A stretch of DNA of 64,000 nt from Cohaesibacter haloalkalitolerans (GTDB taxonomy: Bacteria > Pseudomonadota > Alphaproteobacteria > Rhizobiales > Cohaesibacteraceae), in NCBI RefSeq assembly GCF_003574655.1, contig NZ_QNUM01000004.1, positions 248,001 to 312,000 on the forward strand, read 5' to 3'. Each line of letters starts with the position of its first letter. Position 1 is the first letter of the stretch. The notes under the pieces are model-generated. The model was given only the letters and a program-made list of their open reading frames with translations. It made no database searches and was not told the origin of the DNA. Shown here piece by piece: positions 48,981 to 59,772 of this stretch. Made by a program: the position numbers and the translations under genes.

Positions 48981-49322
48981 TTATTCAGGCTTTGAGGAAA
49001 GATAGCGAAACCATTTGGTCTGCAGGGCCTGCTCGATGTTAATGTTTCTGTGTTTTGCGAACAACAAAAGATGGGCAAACAGGTCGGCCAGCTCCTGTTC
49101 CACGGCCTGTTCGAGTTCTGCTTTGCTCTTGCCGCGATCCCGTCCGCGCCCCGAGAGGCTGAGAAAGGCGGAATGCAGCTCGCCCAACTCTTCGGAAAGC
49201 TTGCAAAGATGCCAGAGGTCGTCGCGCTCAATGGCGAAGCGTTCAGCATAGATATCGGAGACCTGTGCGATCTTGTCGCCAAGGGATGACAGCGTCTCGC
49301 TTCCCTCGTTCAGCTCGTCCAT
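48981..49322 (-). CDS. MazG-like all-alpha NTP pyrophosphohydrolase family protein
   Basis: 113 residues, all-helical prediction. The family's metal-binding pattern is visible: KLSEELGELHSAFLSL (ExxE), then after a basic loop QELADLFAHLLLFAKHRN (ExxD), ending NIEQALQTKWFRYLS. Such domains split (d)NTPs or related nucleotides to monophosphates. 113 residues fits a single-domain form. It sits inside the dcw cluster between murB (42 bases away) and ddl, where relatives usually have nothing. ATG with GAGGGG just upstream. Substrate unknown. Confidence 0.8.
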   Translation of the reverse strand: MDELNEGSETLSSLGDKIAQVSDIYAERFAIERDDLWHLCKLSEELGELHSAFLSLSGRGRDRGKSKAELEQAVEQELADLFAHLLLFAKHRNINIEQALQTKWFRYLSSKPE

Positions 49323-49364
49323 ATCCCCTCAGCCTTCCGCTGTTGTGTCCCCTTTAGGGGCTCG

Positions 49365-50318
49365 TCAGTCAAGAAAAGGCGTAATCGTCTTGCCCTCGGC
49401 GAAAGCTCCGATGCGCTTGATCTCCCAGTGCAGGGAAACCCCGGTCATCGCCCGCACCTTCTGGCGAATCGTTTCGCCAAGCCGCTCGATGTCGTCGGCG
49501 GTTGCATCACCTGTATTGATGAGAAAATTGGTGTGCTTGGGGGAAACCTGCGCGCCGCCCAGACTGAAGCCACGGAACCCCGCCTCGTCCACCAGCTTCC
49601 ATGCACTCATGCCATCAGGGTTGCGGAAGGTCGAGCCACCGGTGCGCTCCTTGGTTGGCTGGTTTTCCTCCCGATAGGCAGAAACCTCGTCCATCTCGTC
49701 TTTCAATACATCCGGATCACCGGCTTCGCCCTGATAAGTCGCCTCGGTGAAGATATAGGAGGCAGGCACCGAACAGGAGCGGTAGCCGTGGCCAAGATCG
49801 TCGGGTGTCAGTTTGTGAATATCGCCCTGACGGTCCATTGCGCGCGCGCCCAGAAGGCGCCGTTTGGTCTCGTCGCCATGCGCCCCGGCATTCATCCGCA
49901 AGGCCCCGCCGATCGAGCCGGGAATGCCCTTGTAGAAGGCAAAACCACCAACTCCCTGCCGCGCCATCTGCTGGGCAAAACGCATGTCCGGCATCGCCGA
50001 CCCCACGCGGACGACATAATCGTCATCGACCTCGACAGAGCTGAAAGCCTTGCCTGACAGACGGATGACCACCCCTTCGATACCACCATCGCGCACCAGC
50101 AGGTTGGAGCCAAGCCCGATGGTTGTGACCGGGATATTCTCCGGCAGATGCTTGAGGAAATAGGACAGATCCGCTTCGTCTGCCGGATTGAAGAACAACT
50201 GGGCTGGCCCGCCCACCCGAAACCAGGTGAACCCGGCAATATCGAAGTTGCTCGACAGGCGCCCACGCACCTTGCCCGTCCAGTCGCCCAGCTCTTCAAG
50301 CAGATCTGCAAACATCAT
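49365..50318 (-). CDS. murB: UDP-N-acetylenolpyruvoylglucosamine reductase
   Basis: FAD/NADPH reduction of UDP-GlcNAc-enolpyruvate to UDP-MurNAc. 317 residues from the first of two adjacent ATGs (AAGAGG upstream). FAD domain: FTWFRVGGPAQLFF, TIGLGSNLLVRDGG, GIPGSIGGALRMNAGAHG. The active-site Ser is in RTGGSTFRNP, and the last catalytic region is SPKHTNFLINTGDATADDI. Eight bases from murC stop to murB start. Confidence 0.95.
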   Translation of the reverse strand: MMFADLLEELGDWTGKVRGRLSSNFDIAGFTWFRVGGPAQLFFNPADEADLSYFLKHLPENIPVTTIGLGSNLLVRDGGIEGVVIRLSGKAFSSVEVDDDYVVRVGSAMPDMRFAQQMARQGVGGFAFYKGIPGSIGGALRMNAGAHGDETKRRLLGARAMDRQGDIHKLTPDDLGHGYRSCSVPASYIFTEATYQGEAGDPDVLKDEMDEVSAYREENQPTKERTGGSTFRNPDGMSAWKLVDEAGFRGFSLGGAQVSPKHTNFLINTGDATADDIERLGETIRQKVRAMTGVSLHWEIKRIGAFAEGKTITPFLD

Positions 50319-50326
50319 CAAGCCTC

Positions 50327-51733
50327 TTAGCCAGCCAGTGCCTTCAGAGCGCCAGCAAGCCCGTTGGCCCAAGTGGTGATGCTGCCAGCCCCAAGGCAGA
50401 CCACATAATCGCCCGGTGCCGCAATGTCACGAATACGCTGAGGCAAACCTTCAGATGGGCCAAGCAAAGTGGCGTTGCGGTGACCATGGCTCTTCAGCCC
50501 TTCCACCAGTGCTTCGGCATTGACCCCTTCAATCGGCTTTTCACCGGCCGGATAGACATCGGCCACCAGCACATGGTCGGCGATGTTCATGCAGGTGCAG
50601 AAATCCTCGAAATGGTTCTGCAGGCGCGAATAGCGATGAGGCTGCATCACGGCGATCACCTTGCCCTGCGAAGCCTGACGGGCAGCGCGCATGACAGCGG
50701 CGATTTCGACCGGATGATGGGCGTAGTCGTCAATCACCTCGATGCCGTTCCAATTGCCCACGCGCGTGAAGCGGCGCTTGACACCGCCGAAGGAAGAAAG
50801 CCCCTTGCGAATGGCTTCAGCCGGAATATCCAGCTCATGGGCCACAGCAATCGCCGCGGTCGCGTTGGCAACGTTGTGCTCGCCGGGCATCGGCAGCGTC
50901 AGGCCGGAGATTTCCTCAACGGCACCGCTGCGACGATCACGGATCTCGACGGTAAAGCGGCTGACACCACCGTCAGACCGCAAATCCTTGTAGCGGACAT
51001 CTGCCTGCGGGTTGGTGCCATAGGTCACGATGCGCCGGTCCTCGATCTGCCCGACAAGGGTCTGCACCACCGGATGGTCAAGACACATGGCCGCAAAGCC
51101 GTAGAAGGGAACATTCTCGACGAAGGCCTTGAAGGCAGCCTTGACCGCATCATAGGTATGATAGTGGTCCAGATGCTCCGGATCAATGTTGGTAACAATG
51201 GCGATATCGGCAGGCAGCTTGACGAAGGTGCCGTCGCTCTCGTCGGCTTCCACCACCATCCAGTCACCATCCCCCATGCGGGCGTTCGTGCCATAGGCGT
51301 TGATGATGCCACCGTTGATAACCGTCGGGTCCATGCCGCCAGCATCCAGAAGGGCGGCAACCAGCGAAGTGGTGGTGGTCTTGCCATGGGTGCCACCAAT
51401 CGCGATGGCTTCCTTGAAGCGCATCAGCTCGGCCAGCATTTCAGCGCGACGCACCACAGGCAGCAGCCGTGCACGGGCTTCCTTCAGCTCCGGATTGTCT
51501 GCCTTGATGGCGGACGAAACCACGACGACCTGAGCATCACCGATATTCTCGGCGGCATGTCCGACCATCACCTTGATGCCCTGCTCGCGCAGCCGCACCA
51601 CATTGGCCCCTTCGGCTATGTCACTGCCCTGCACCGTATAGCCGAGCTTGAGCAGCACTTCCGCAATACCGGACATGCCGATCCCTCCAATCCCGACGAA
51701 ATGGACCGGACCAATATTCTGAGGCATCTTCAT
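50327..51733 (-). CDS. murC: UDP-N-acetylmuramate--L-alanine ligase
   Basis: First amino acid added to the stem peptide. 468 residues. N-domain with [32 protein letters not shown]-loop [30 protein letters not shown], domain 3 with [18 protein letters not shown]. The ATG overlaps the murG stop by 4 bases. Confidence 0.97.
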   Translation of the reverse strand: MKMPQNIGPVHFVGIGGIGMSGIAEVLLKLGYTVQGSDIAEGANVVRLREQGIKVMVGHAAENIGDAQVVVVSSAIKADNPELKEARARLLPVVRRAEMLAELMRFKEAIAIGGTHGKTTTTSLVAALLDAGGMDPTVINGGIINAYGTNARMGDGDWMVVEADESDGTFVKLPADIAIVTNIDPEHLDHYHTYDAVKAAFKAFVENVPFYGFAAMCLDHPVVQTLVGQIEDRRIVTYGTNPQADVRYKDLRSDGGVSRFTVEIRDRRSGAVEEISGLTLPMPGEHNVANATAAIAVAHELDIPAEAIRKGLSSFGGVKRRFTRVGNWNGIEVIDDYAHHPVEIAAVMRAARQASQGKVIAVMQPHRYSRLQNHFEDFCTCMNIADHVLVADVYPAGEKPIEGVNAEALVEGLKSHGHRNATLLGPSEGLPQRIRDIAAPGDYVVCLGAGSITTWANGLAGALKALAG

Positions 51734-52836
51734 TGGGCAACTCCTGTAGCACCGGCCAATTCTTCCACCAGATCTGCCAGCCTTTCGGCAGCATCCAGCT
51801 TTCCCTCACCCCGCGCAGCGGCCGCTGCGGCTGTGAGCTTTTCGGGATTGGCAATCAACTCTTCAAGCAAATCGGAAATATCGTTGGGCCGCATGCCACG
51901 CTGCTGCAAAACCCATGCACCACCAGCCGATTCCAGAACCTTGGCATTGGCATGCTGATCCTGATCGAGCGTTCCAGGCAGCGGCACCAGAATGGACGGG
52001 CGACCAATGGCGGCCAGTTCACTGACCGAAGACGCCCCGGACCGGCAGACAACCAGATGCGCACCGGCGATCTGGGCAGGCATATCGGCAAAGAAAGGCG
52101 CCAGCTTTGCGGAAAGCCCCAGCTCGCGATAGCCGACCTTCACCTTCATCAGGTCTTCCGGGCGGCACTGCTGAGTGAGCTGGATGCGGGCACGCATGGC
52201 TTCCGGCAGGCGACCAAGCGCACCGGGCATATATTCGGAGAAGAAACGCGCCCCTTGCGAGCCGCCAAACACCACCAGATTGAACGCGCCATCGGCAGTC
52301 AACGGGGAATAGGGCAGCTTGGCCGCTTCGGCAACAGCCGGACGCACCGGATTGCCGGTCAGCCGCACCTTGTCTTCCAGCCCTTCGGTGCCCTTGAGGA
52401 TCGGGAAGCTGGCAGCAATTGCGCTTGCGCCCTTGCCCAGAAAACGGTTGGCGCGTCCCATCACCCCATTCTGCTCATGCAAACAGCTGGGCACACCGAG
52501 CGAACGGGCAGCCAACATCGGCGGAACGGTCGGATAACCGCCAAACCCGACCACCACATCAGGCTTCAGCGTCTTGATGACCTTGCGCGCCACCATGTAG
52601 CCACGGGCCAGTTTCAGCGCAGCCTTTGCCATCTTGAGAGGGTTCTTAACCGAAGGCGTTGCGGACGGTATGATCTGGATGGACTCGGCCGGGAAGTCCT
52701 GGCCATACTGGGTCGCACGGCCATCGGTCGCCAGATGCACCTTCCAGCCGCGCTCGATCAGCGCGTGGGCCAGAGCCTGTGCGGGAAACAGGTGACCGCC
52801 GGTTCCTCCTGCCGTAAGCAAAACGGTTTTTGTCAT
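51730..52836 (-). CDS. murG: UDP-GlcNAc:undecaprenyl-PP-MurNAc-pentapeptide GlcNAc transferase
   Basis: Makes lipid II from lipid I at the inner face of the membrane. 368 residues, GT28. Motifs: [18 protein letters not shown] (first G-loop), [10 protein letters not shown] (G-loop 2), [16 protein letters not shown] (G-loop 3), and donor-site [26 protein letters not shown]. The Asp/Gln pair DQDQHANA is also present. Followed by murC with overlap; a 206-base gap separates it from ftsW. Confidence 0.97.
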   Translation of the reverse strand: MTKTVLLTAGGTGGHLFPAQALAHALIERGWKVHLATDGRATQYGQDFPAESIQIIPSATPSVKNPLKMAKAALKLARGYMVARKVIKTLKPDVVVGFGGYPTVPPMLAARSLGVPSCLHEQNGVMGRANRFLGKGASAIAASFPILKGTEGLEDKVRLTGNPVRPAVAEAAKLPYSPLTADGAFNLVVFGGSQGARFFSEYMPGALGRLPEAMRARIQLTQQCRPEDLMKVKVGYRELGLSAKLAPFFADMPAQIAGAHLVVCRSGASSVSELAAIGRPSILVPLPGTLDQDQHANAKVLESAGGAWVLQQRGMRPNDISDLLEELIANPEKLTAAAAAARGEGKLDAAERLADLVEELAGATGVAQ

Positions 52837-53042
52837 TCAAATCTCCACCCGTTGGTGGCTCCTTCTATGCCGTGCTTTCCATGCCGTACCGTCAGACCGA
52901 CCCAAAGAGCCCACCCATCAGACAATGGCCACGAGGTCTAAGAGGGCTTTGAGGCAATCCCGTGGCACTCAAGGCCGTCACCCACCGCGGGTTTTCCGCA
53001 TAGTCCGATCCGCCAGACCTGTCAACGCCCAGTCCAACCGCA

Positions 53043-54185
53043 TCAGTCATAAGGCTTGAAGAACTGCCGTTTTTCCAGCCCAACCTCAGGCCGCTTGCGC
53101 GTTAGTGCTAAAAGAAATCCCATGGTCAAGGCAACAGAAAGTAGCGAGGATCCACCATAGGAAATGAAGGGCAGCGTCATGCCCTTGGCTGGCATCAGCT
53201 TGAGGTTCACAGCAATATTGATCACCGCTTGCAGACCGAACAGCAGCGCAAGGCCCGATATCGCAAGTCGCTTGAACAGATCATGCGTCTGCAACGCCAG
53301 CTTCAGCGCCCTTACGACAATGAACAGATAGACCGAGACAAGCAGCATACAGGCGATGATGCCGAACTCTTCAGCCAGCACGGCAAAGATGAAGTCGGTG
53401 TGGGAGTCCGGCAGGGTACGCTTGACCATGCCCTCACCCGGACCGACGCCCAACCAGCCGCCCCGGATGATGGCATCCATGGCGGTATCCACCTGAAAGG
53501 TATCGCCCGATGCCGGATCAAGAAAGCGGTTGATACGACCCGTCACGTGCGGAACGAAGAAATAGGCCATCGTCAAGCCACCCGCGCCAAGGCCAGCCAA
53601 CAGGAAGATCCAGAAAATCGGCATGCCTGCCATGAAGAAAAGGCCCGACCACACGATAGCCAACAGCCCCGTCTGGCCAATATCGGGCTGAGCCACCAGC
53701 AGCGCCACCACGATCATGAACAACACGATGGAAAACAGGTTGCCGGGAATTTCCGGCCTGCGATCATTCTCGGCAAATAGCCATGCCACAATGACCACAA
53801 AGGCAGGCTTCATGAATTCGGAGGGCTGCATCGTGAAGCCCGCAATGGAAATCCAGCGTTGCGCCCCCTTCACCGAGCCGCCAACCAGCAGCGTCATCAC
53901 CATGCCGATCAGCGAGCACACCAGCACGAACAGCGCCAGTCGCCGCGTCCGGCGCGGGTTGAGAAAGGTCACGCCAATCATGACGGCAAGCGCCAAAGGC
54001 ACAAAGAAGGCGTGACGCTTGACGAAATGGAACGCATCCAGATTGAGCTTCATGGCAATCGCCGGACTGGCCGCCATCGACAGAACCAGACCGAAGAACA
54101 ACAGCAGAATGAGCGCGACAAGCATCGGGCGGTCGATCGTCCACCACCATTCCGTCAGCATGTTTTTCCGCGTTCGGTGCATCAT
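53043..54185 (-). CDS. ftsW: SEDS peptidoglycan polymerase FtsW
   Basis: Septal glycosyltransferase that works with FtsI. 380 residues, about ten TMs. SEDS motifs: KGAQRWISIAGFTMQPSEFMKPAFV, LLVAQPDIGQTGLL with the catalytic Asp region, GWLGVGPGEGMVKRTLPDSHTDFIFAVLAEEFG, and KGMTLPFISYGGSSLL. ATG overlaps the murD stop by 4 bases. The FtsW call, rather than RodA, rests on the dcw context. Confidence 0.95.
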   Translation of the reverse strand: MMHRTRKNMLTEWWWTIDRPMLVALILLLFFGLVLSMAASPAIAMKLNLDAFHFVKRHAFFVPLALAVMIGVTFLNPRRTRRLALFVLVCSLIGMVMTLLVGGSVKGAQRWISIAGFTMQPSEFMKPAFVVIVAWLFAENDRRPEIPGNLFSIVLFMIVVALLVAQPDIGQTGLLAIVWSGLFFMAGMPIFWIFLLAGLGAGGLTMAYFFVPHVTGRINRFLDPASGDTFQVDTAMDAIIRGGWLGVGPGEGMVKRTLPDSHTDFIFAVLAEEFGIIACMLLVSVYLFIVVRALKLALQTHDLFKRLAISGLALLFGLQAVINIAVNLKLMPAKGMTLPFISYGGSSLLSVALTMGFLLALTRKRPEVGLEKRQFFKPYD

Positions 54186-55630
54186 TGCTCCTCGTTCGCC
54201 AGACCGCCCGTCTCAAGGTGGGCGGGATCAACCGCAACAGACCCGGTTTGCAGATAATGCTGGACTGCTTCGCGGAAGATGTCACCCCTCTTCATGAAAT
54301 TGGGGAACTGGTCGAAGGAAGCGCAGGCTGGCGACAGCAGAATAACCCGGTCGGCCTTGTCCTCGACAATCGCACGTTCACTGCAGGCCTTGACCGCATG
54401 ATCAAGGGCAACGTCCATATGGCTGCAATGGCTGAAGGCAACGCCATGCTTTGCCAGCGTTTCGGCAAACTCGGTTGCCGCCTCGCCAATCAGATAGGCA
54501 TGCTCGATGCGGTCGAAATAGTCCACCAGCGTGGTGATCCCGCCTGCCTTGGCCAGCCCGCCAAGGATCCAGTGGATCCTGTGGAAAGAGGCAAGCGCCC
54601 GTGAGGTGGCGTCCGCATTCGTCGCCTTGGAGTCATTGATGAACAGCATCCCCGCCGTCGCGCCAACCTCTTCCATGCGGTGTTCAAGGCCACCAAAGGA
54701 CTTGAGCCCATGCGTCAGGGCAGCCGGTGGCAGGTCCAACTGACGGGCCACTGCGATAGCGGCCGCCGCATTCTGGGCATTGTGCGTGCCGCGCAGAGCA
54801 CGGGCCTGATCGAGATTGAAGAGGAAATCCCCCTCCATGCTCTGCAAAACCCCATCAGGAGCAGCAATCATCGCCCGCTCGTTGCCAAAGCCAGAGACTG
54901 TCACCACCGCATGACCCTTGAGGCGCAGATTGGAGGCCACATTGGCCGACAACCGGTCATCAAGCGCCACCACTGCCAGATCCGAGGCAGTGACCAAACG
55001 GCTCTTGATCCGGGCATAGTTCATCAGATCGCCATGGCGGTCGAGATGATCGGCTGAAATATTCATCAGAACACCGATGGACGGATCAATCGTCGGGGCT
55101 AGATCGATCTGGTACGAGGACACCTCGATGACATAGATGCGATCCGGAGCAAGCGGTTCGAGCGCCAGAACAGGCGTGCCGATGTTGCCGCCCATCTGCA
55201 CATCCAGCCCGGCTTCACTGAGCAGGTGGGTGATGAGGGCCGTTGTGGTCGACTTGCCATTGGTACCGGTGATGGCAATGAAAGGAGAATCGATCCCGCT
55301 CGCCCGCCGCTGACGGCAGAACAGCTCGATATCACCGATGACCTCGACGCCTGCGTCCTTGGCCATCCGGACACTCCAGTGTGGCTCGGGATGGGTGAGC
55401 GGCACACCGGGTGCCAACACCAGTGCAGCAAACTGCGACCAGTCAGCCGCCTTCAGGTCGCAGATCTCGACCCTTTCGATCTCGGCGGCCTTGTCGCGGC
55501 TGGCTTCCTTGTCGTCATAGGCGAACAGCTCGGCACCCCCGGCCGCAAGCGCCTTAAGCGTCGCAAGGCCACTGCCCCCGAGCCCGAATACCGCTATTTT
55601 CTGGCCTTCAAAGATGGTAATCGGGATCAT
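54182..55630 (-). CDS. murD: UDP-N-acetylmuramoyl-L-alanine--D-glutamate ligase
   Basis: Adds D-Glu. 482 residues from the ATG at 55630 (AAGGAACG upstream; a TTG five codons earlier is less likely). IAVFGLGGSGLATLKALAAGGAELFAYDD, P-loop AITGTNGKSTTTALITHLL, EVSSYQIDLAP, MNISADHLDRHGD, and FINDSKATNADATSRAL of domain 3. 68 bases after mraY. Confidence 0.96.
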   Translation of the reverse strand: MIPITIFEGQKIAVFGLGGSGLATLKALAAGGAELFAYDDKEASRDKAAEIERVEICDLKAADWSQFAALVLAPGVPLTHPEPHWSVRMAKDAGVEVIGDIELFCRQRRASGIDSPFIAITGTNGKSTTTALITHLLSEAGLDVQMGGNIGTPVLALEPLAPDRIYVIEVSSYQIDLAPTIDPSIGVLMNISADHLDRHGDLMNYARIKSRLVTASDLAVVALDDRLSANVASNLRLKGHAVVTVSGFGNERAMIAAPDGVLQSMEGDFLFNLDQARALRGTHNAQNAAAAIAVARQLDLPPAALTHGLKSFGGLEHRMEEVGATAGMLFINDSKATNADATSRALASFHRIHWILGGLAKAGGITTLVDYFDRIEHAYLIGEAATEFAETLAKHGVAFSHCSHMDVALDHAVKACSERAIVEDKADRVILLSPACASFDQFPNFMKRGDIFREAVQHYLQTGSVAVDPAHLETGGLANEEQ

Positions 55631-55698
55631 TTCACGTTCCTTCAAGAAAATTCACACGAAAGCAGGCATGGCTCCTCCTCGGAGAAGCGGGCCGAAAT

Positions 55699-56784
55699 CT
55701 AACGAAGTTTGAGCGTGGAAAGACCGATCAAGGCCAACACCACGGCAATGATCCAGAAGCGGATCACCACCTGCGCCTCGGTCCAGCCCTTGTGCTCGAA
55801 ATGATGGTGGATCGGCGCCATTCGGAAGACGCGTCGCCCGGTCAGCTTGAAGGAAGCCACCTGAATGATGACCGAAACGGCCTCGAGAACAAACAAACCG
55901 CCAACGATGGCCAGCACCAGCTCATGCTTGGTAACCACGGAGATGGCCCCGAGCATGCCACCAAGAGCAAGCGAGCCAGTGTCGCCCATGAAGATTGCAG
56001 CCGGAGGCGCATTGAACCAGAGGAAGCCAAGCCCTGCCCCGATCATGGCACCACACAGCACCAGCAGCTCACCGGTACCGGGCACATAGTGGATTTGCAG
56101 ATAGTCTGCGAAGATCTCGTTACCGGAAAGATAGGCGATCACGCCAAAGGTGGCGCTGGCGATCATCACCGGCACGATGGCCAAACCGTCAAGACCGTCA
56201 GTGAGGTTGACCGCATTGCCAGCCCCGACAATCACGAACAGGCCGAAAGGCACAAAGAACCAGCCCAGATCAAGGAGGATATCCTTGAAGAAGGGGAAGG
56301 TAACAGAGGTCGCAAAGGCATCCTGCCCGAGCTGCGCAACGGCGATGCAGGCCACACCGGCGATCACCGCCTCGATGGCCAGACGCATGCGGCTCGAAAA
56401 GCCCTTGTGCGACGAACGGGAAACCTTGAGATAGTCGTCATAGAAGCCGATCAGCGCAAAGCCGACGGTCACAAACAACACGATCCAGATATAGGGGTTG
56501 GCCCAATTGACCCACAGCAGTGTTGCCATGATCATCCCGGTCAGGATCATCAGACCGCCCATCGTGGGCGTGCCCTTCTTGGTCAGCAGATGGCTTTGCG
56601 GACCATCCTCGCGGATCGGCTGCCCCTTGCCCTGCCTGGCACGCAGCGCCCGGATGATGGCCGGGCCGAACATGAAGACAAACAGCAGCGCGGTGATGAT
56701 GGCTCCGGCCGTTCGAAACGTGAGATAACGGAACACGTTGAATGCGGATATCTGATCAGATATTCCGACAAGATACATCAGCAT
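55699..56784 (-). CDS. mraY: Phospho-N-acetylmuramoyl-pentapeptide transferase
   Basis: Makes lipid I from UDP-MurNAc-pentapeptide and undecaprenyl phosphate. 361 residues, ten TMs. [33 protein letters not shown] (Asp pair), [24 protein letters not shown] and [20 protein letters not shown] are the five family blocks with the catalytic Asp and the HHH Mg site. Confidence 0.97.
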   Translation of the reverse strand: MLMYLVGISDQISAFNVFRYLTFRTAGAIITALLFVFMFGPAIIRALRARQGKGQPIREDGPQSHLLTKKGTPTMGGLMILTGMIMATLLWVNWANPYIWIVLFVTVGFALIGFYDDYLKVSRSSHKGFSSRMRLAIEAVIAGVACIAVAQLGQDAFATSVTFPFFKDILLDLGWFFVPFGLFVIVGAGNAVNLTDGLDGLAIVPVMIASATFGVIAYLSGNEIFADYLQIHYVPGTGELLVLCGAMIGAGLGFLWFNAPPAAIFMGDTGSLALGGMLGAISVVTKHELVLAIVGGLFVLEAVSVIIQVASFKLTGRRVFRMAPIHHHFEHKGWTEAQVVIRFWIIAVVLALIGLSTLKLR

Positions 56785-56831
56785 TGTAGATACAGGCCTT
56801 TCACATACATCACCGGCTCAAAAGCTCGGGT

Positions 56832-58235
56832 CTAATTCTTGAAATCGTCAAGCAGGGCCGCAACAATCGGCGCCATTCTGGAGCCCAGCGATCCCTTGAC
56901 CATGATCGCGTCACCAGCCCTGATCTCGGCCTTCAACGGCGCAATCAGGTCGGCCGATGCTTTAGCATAGTGCCCCCGCAATGCGATAGGCACTATTTCC
57001 CATAGTTTCAGCATTTCAGGTCCGCACAAATGGACACGGTCGACACCCGCAGCGATCAGGGGATCAATCAGCCCTTCATGCAGCCGCTGACTGTCTTCGC
57101 CAAGCTCCAGCATGTCACCAAGCACGGCAACCTTGCGCTTTGCCTCCTTCACCAGCCCGAGCGCCGCAAGGGCGGCTGAAACGGAGGAAGGGTTGGCGTT
57201 GTAGCTCTCGTCAATCAGCAGCGCTTCGGCTCCCTCGACCGACAACCGGTGACGCTGCCCCCTGCCCTTGCTGGCCCCGTGTCCGGCAAGCGCATCGCAG
57301 GCAGCGGCAACATTGCCGCCAACCAGCGCCACGGCGCCCAGAACCGCCAGCGCATTATGCGCCAGATGTTCCCCGGGAGCCCCCAGAGTGCACCGGACGA
57401 CATCGTCAAACAGCTTCACGGAGAGGTGCGAACCATCGGCTTCAAGCGTCAGCGCATCCAGATGCACGTCGGCCCCTTCGCTGCTTCCAAAGCGATAGCA
57501 ACGGTTGATGCCCTGTGCTCTGGCGCTCTGTTCGAGAAAATCGGCAAAGGCAATATCGCCATTAAAAAGCGCGGCACCGCCCGGAACCACGCCCTCAAAA
57601 ATCTCGGCCTTTGCCGCCGCAATCTCCTCAATGCCCGAGAAGTTGCCGATGTGTGCTGCCACAATGGTAGTGATGACCGCCAGATCCGGCTGCACCATGG
57701 CAATGAGATGGCGGATTTCGCCGGGATGGTTCATCCCGACCTCGAAAATGCCGAACTCGGTATCCCGTGGCATGCGCGCCAGGGTCAGCGGTACGCCCCA
57801 GTGATTGTTGAAGGAGGAAACTGCAGCATGCACTTTGCCGCTCGGTTTGAGCGCAGCCCAAAGCGCGTCCTTGGTGCTGGTCTTGCCAACGCTACCGGTG
57901 ATCGCAACCACCTTACCCGTAACCCGAGCCCTAGCGGCCACGCCAAGGCGTTCCAAAGCCTTCAGAACATCGTCAACGAACACGACACGCTCAGAAAGAT
58001 CGGCGAAATCCTGCCGTTGTGCATCCTCGAGCACGACCACAGCCGCCCCTGCATCAAGAGCAGAGCGCGCAAAGCCATGCCCGTCAAACCGTTCGCCCTT
58101 GATGGCAAAAAAGGCATCCCCGGCGCCGACCGTACGGCTGTCGATGGAAATGCCGGTGACGTCGCCGATTTCGCCGGGCTGGGCAACGGGTGTCGTCGCC
58201 GCAACAAACTCGGCTGAGGTCCAAAGCACCGTCAC
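56832..58235 (-). CDS. murF: UDP-MurNAc-tripeptide--D-Ala-D-Ala ligase
   Basis: Adds D-Ala-D-Ala made by Ddl. 467 residues. SIDSRTVGAGDAFFAIKGERFDGHGF, P-loop AITGSVGKTSTKDALWAAL, FEVGMNHPGEI, IDESYNANPSSVSAAL (domain 3). GTG start overlaps the murE stop (GTGA). Confidence 0.96.
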   Translation of the reverse strand: MTVLWTSAEFVAATTPVAQPGEIGDVTGISIDSRTVGAGDAFFAIKGERFDGHGFARSALDAGAAVVVLEDAQRQDFADLSERVVFVDDVLKALERLGVAARARVTGKVVAITGSVGKTSTKDALWAALKPSGKVHAAVSSFNNHWGVPLTLARMPRDTEFGIFEVGMNHPGEIRHLIAMVQPDLAVITTIVAAHIGNFSGIEEIAAAKAEIFEGVVPGGAALFNGDIAFADFLEQSARAQGINRCYRFGSSEGADVHLDALTLEADGSHLSVKLFDDVVRCTLGAPGEHLAHNALAVLGAVALVGGNVAAACDALAGHGASKGRGQRHRLSVEGAEALLIDESYNANPSSVSAALAALGLVKEAKRKVAVLGDMLELGEDSQRLHEGLIDPLIAAGVDRVHLCGPEMLKLWEIVPIALRGHYAKASADLIAPLKAEIRAGDAIMVKGSLGSRMAPIVAALLDDFKN

Positions 58236-59728
58236 ACCATTTCTCCCTTGCCAGTATCGGCCAGAGCCTGCGCCACAGCCTCATGGTCAGAGAAATGCAG
58301 GGTCTTGCCCGCGATGATCTGACCACGCTCATGGCCCTTGCCGGCAACCAGCAGGATATCGCCCGGCTTCATCATGTCGACGCCGAATGTGATGGCATCC
58401 TGCCGACCGCCGATTTCCACCCCGTTGCCAACCGGCTCCATCACGGCAGCCCGAATGAGGGCAGGATCCTCGGAACGCGGGTTGTCATCGGTGACAATCG
58501 AGTAGTCGGCAAAGTCGTTGGCAACCTTGCCCATCATCGGGCGTTTGCCAGTATCTCGATCACCACCAGCGCCAAACACGACGATGAGACGCCCCTTGAC
58601 GAACGGACGCAGTGCCTTGAGAGCGACTTCCAGCGAGTCCGGTGTGTGGGAATAGTCGATATAGATCGCGGTATCCGCTCCGGCGTGCGCCACCAGTTCC
58701 ATGCGCCCGCAGGCACCCTTGAGGTTGGGTATGGCCGCGAGCACACTTTCGGCATCAACGCCGCTGGCATAGGCCATGAGCCCGGCCACCAGAACGTTGG
58801 ACACCTGGAAGGCACCGACCATCGGCACCCGGAAGGAAACGTCGCCCCAGAGCCCGGACAACTCCACCACCTGCTCAAGACCATCCACGACGATCGAGCG
58901 AATGACGAGATCGGCCTCAGTATCATGTCCGACAGTGAGGCAATTAAGCCCGCGCTTGCGGGCCACCGCAAGAAAATGCACCCCGTTGGGATCATCCAGA
59001 TTGATCACCACATGGCCATCCTTGCGGACCAGTCGGCTGAACAACTGACTTTTGGCGTCGCGGTAGTTTTCGAACGTCAGATGGTAATCGAGATGATCCC
59101 GGGTAAGGTTGGTGAAGGCGCCGACGTCAACTGTCAGGCAATCCAGCCGCTTCTGCTCCAGACCATGACTGGACGCCTCAAGCGCAAGATGGGTCACGCC
59201 CTCCTTGGCAAGCACGGAAACGCTCGCCATCAATCCGACCGGATCCGGCGTCGTCAGACCACCATAGGTGGCACCCGAAGGGCCTTCGATGCCGATGGTG
59301 CCGATGTTGGCAGCAAGCTTGCCGGTGGAGGCCCAGATCTGGCGCAGGAAGGAAGCAATCGACGTCTTGCCATTTGTGCCGGTGACGGCAGCAACTTTCT
59401 CCAGCTTCACGTGATAGAAGCCACCGGCCAGATCGGCCAATGCCAGATGCGGATCCTGAAGACGGAAAACGGGCTTGCCAGTGGGGTCGAAATCGCGGGG
59501 CAGTTTGGACTGGTCCGAGATGATCGCCAGAATGGCCCCCTGCTCAAGCGCCTTGGGAACGAATTGTGCCCCGTCGATCTTGCTGCCGGGGACACCCACG
59601 AATATGAAACCCTTTTTGACACGGCGGCTATCAGCCGTTACGCCGACCACCTGCTTCTCGCCAAAATTGACCAAGAGAAAATCTTCAATGGGCTCCCTCA
59701 GTTTGCCCAGCAATTCCACCACTTTCAT
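58232..59728 (-). CDS. murE: UDP-MurNAc-L-Ala-D-Glu--meso-DAP ligase
   Basis: Adds the third stem residue. 498 residues from the ATG at 59728 (GGAG about 10 bases upstream; an in-frame TTG lies 10 codons earlier). GVTADSRRVKKGFIFVGVPG, P-loop VTGTNGKTSIASFL, EASSHGLEQKRLD, LDYHLTFENYRDAK, and VTDDNPRSEDP. The DNPR motif marks meso-diaminopimelate rather than lysine as substrate, as expected for a Gram-negative. Confidence 0.97.
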   Translation of the reverse strand: MKVVELLGKLREPIEDFLLVNFGEKQVVGVTADSRRVKKGFIFVGVPGSKIDGAQFVPKALEQGAILAIISDQSKLPRDFDPTGKPVFRLQDPHLALADLAGGFYHVKLEKVAAVTGTNGKTSIASFLRQIWASTGKLAANIGTIGIEGPSGATYGGLTTPDPVGLMASVSVLAKEGVTHLALEASSHGLEQKRLDCLTVDVGAFTNLTRDHLDYHLTFENYRDAKSQLFSRLVRKDGHVVINLDDPNGVHFLAVARKRGLNCLTVGHDTEADLVIRSIVVDGLEQVVELSGLWGDVSFRVPMVGAFQVSNVLVAGLMAYASGVDAESVLAAIPNLKGACGRMELVAHAGADTAIYIDYSHTPDSLEVALKALRPFVKGRLIVVFGAGGDRDTGKRPMMGKVANDFADYSIVTDDNPRSEDPALIRAAVMEPVGNGVEIGGRQDAITFGVDMMKPGDILLVAGKGHERGQIIAGKTLHFSDHEAVAQALADTGKGEMV

Positions 59729-59772
59729 CCAACAGCACTCCGGCCCGATTCTTGCCAACCTTACTTCAAGGT

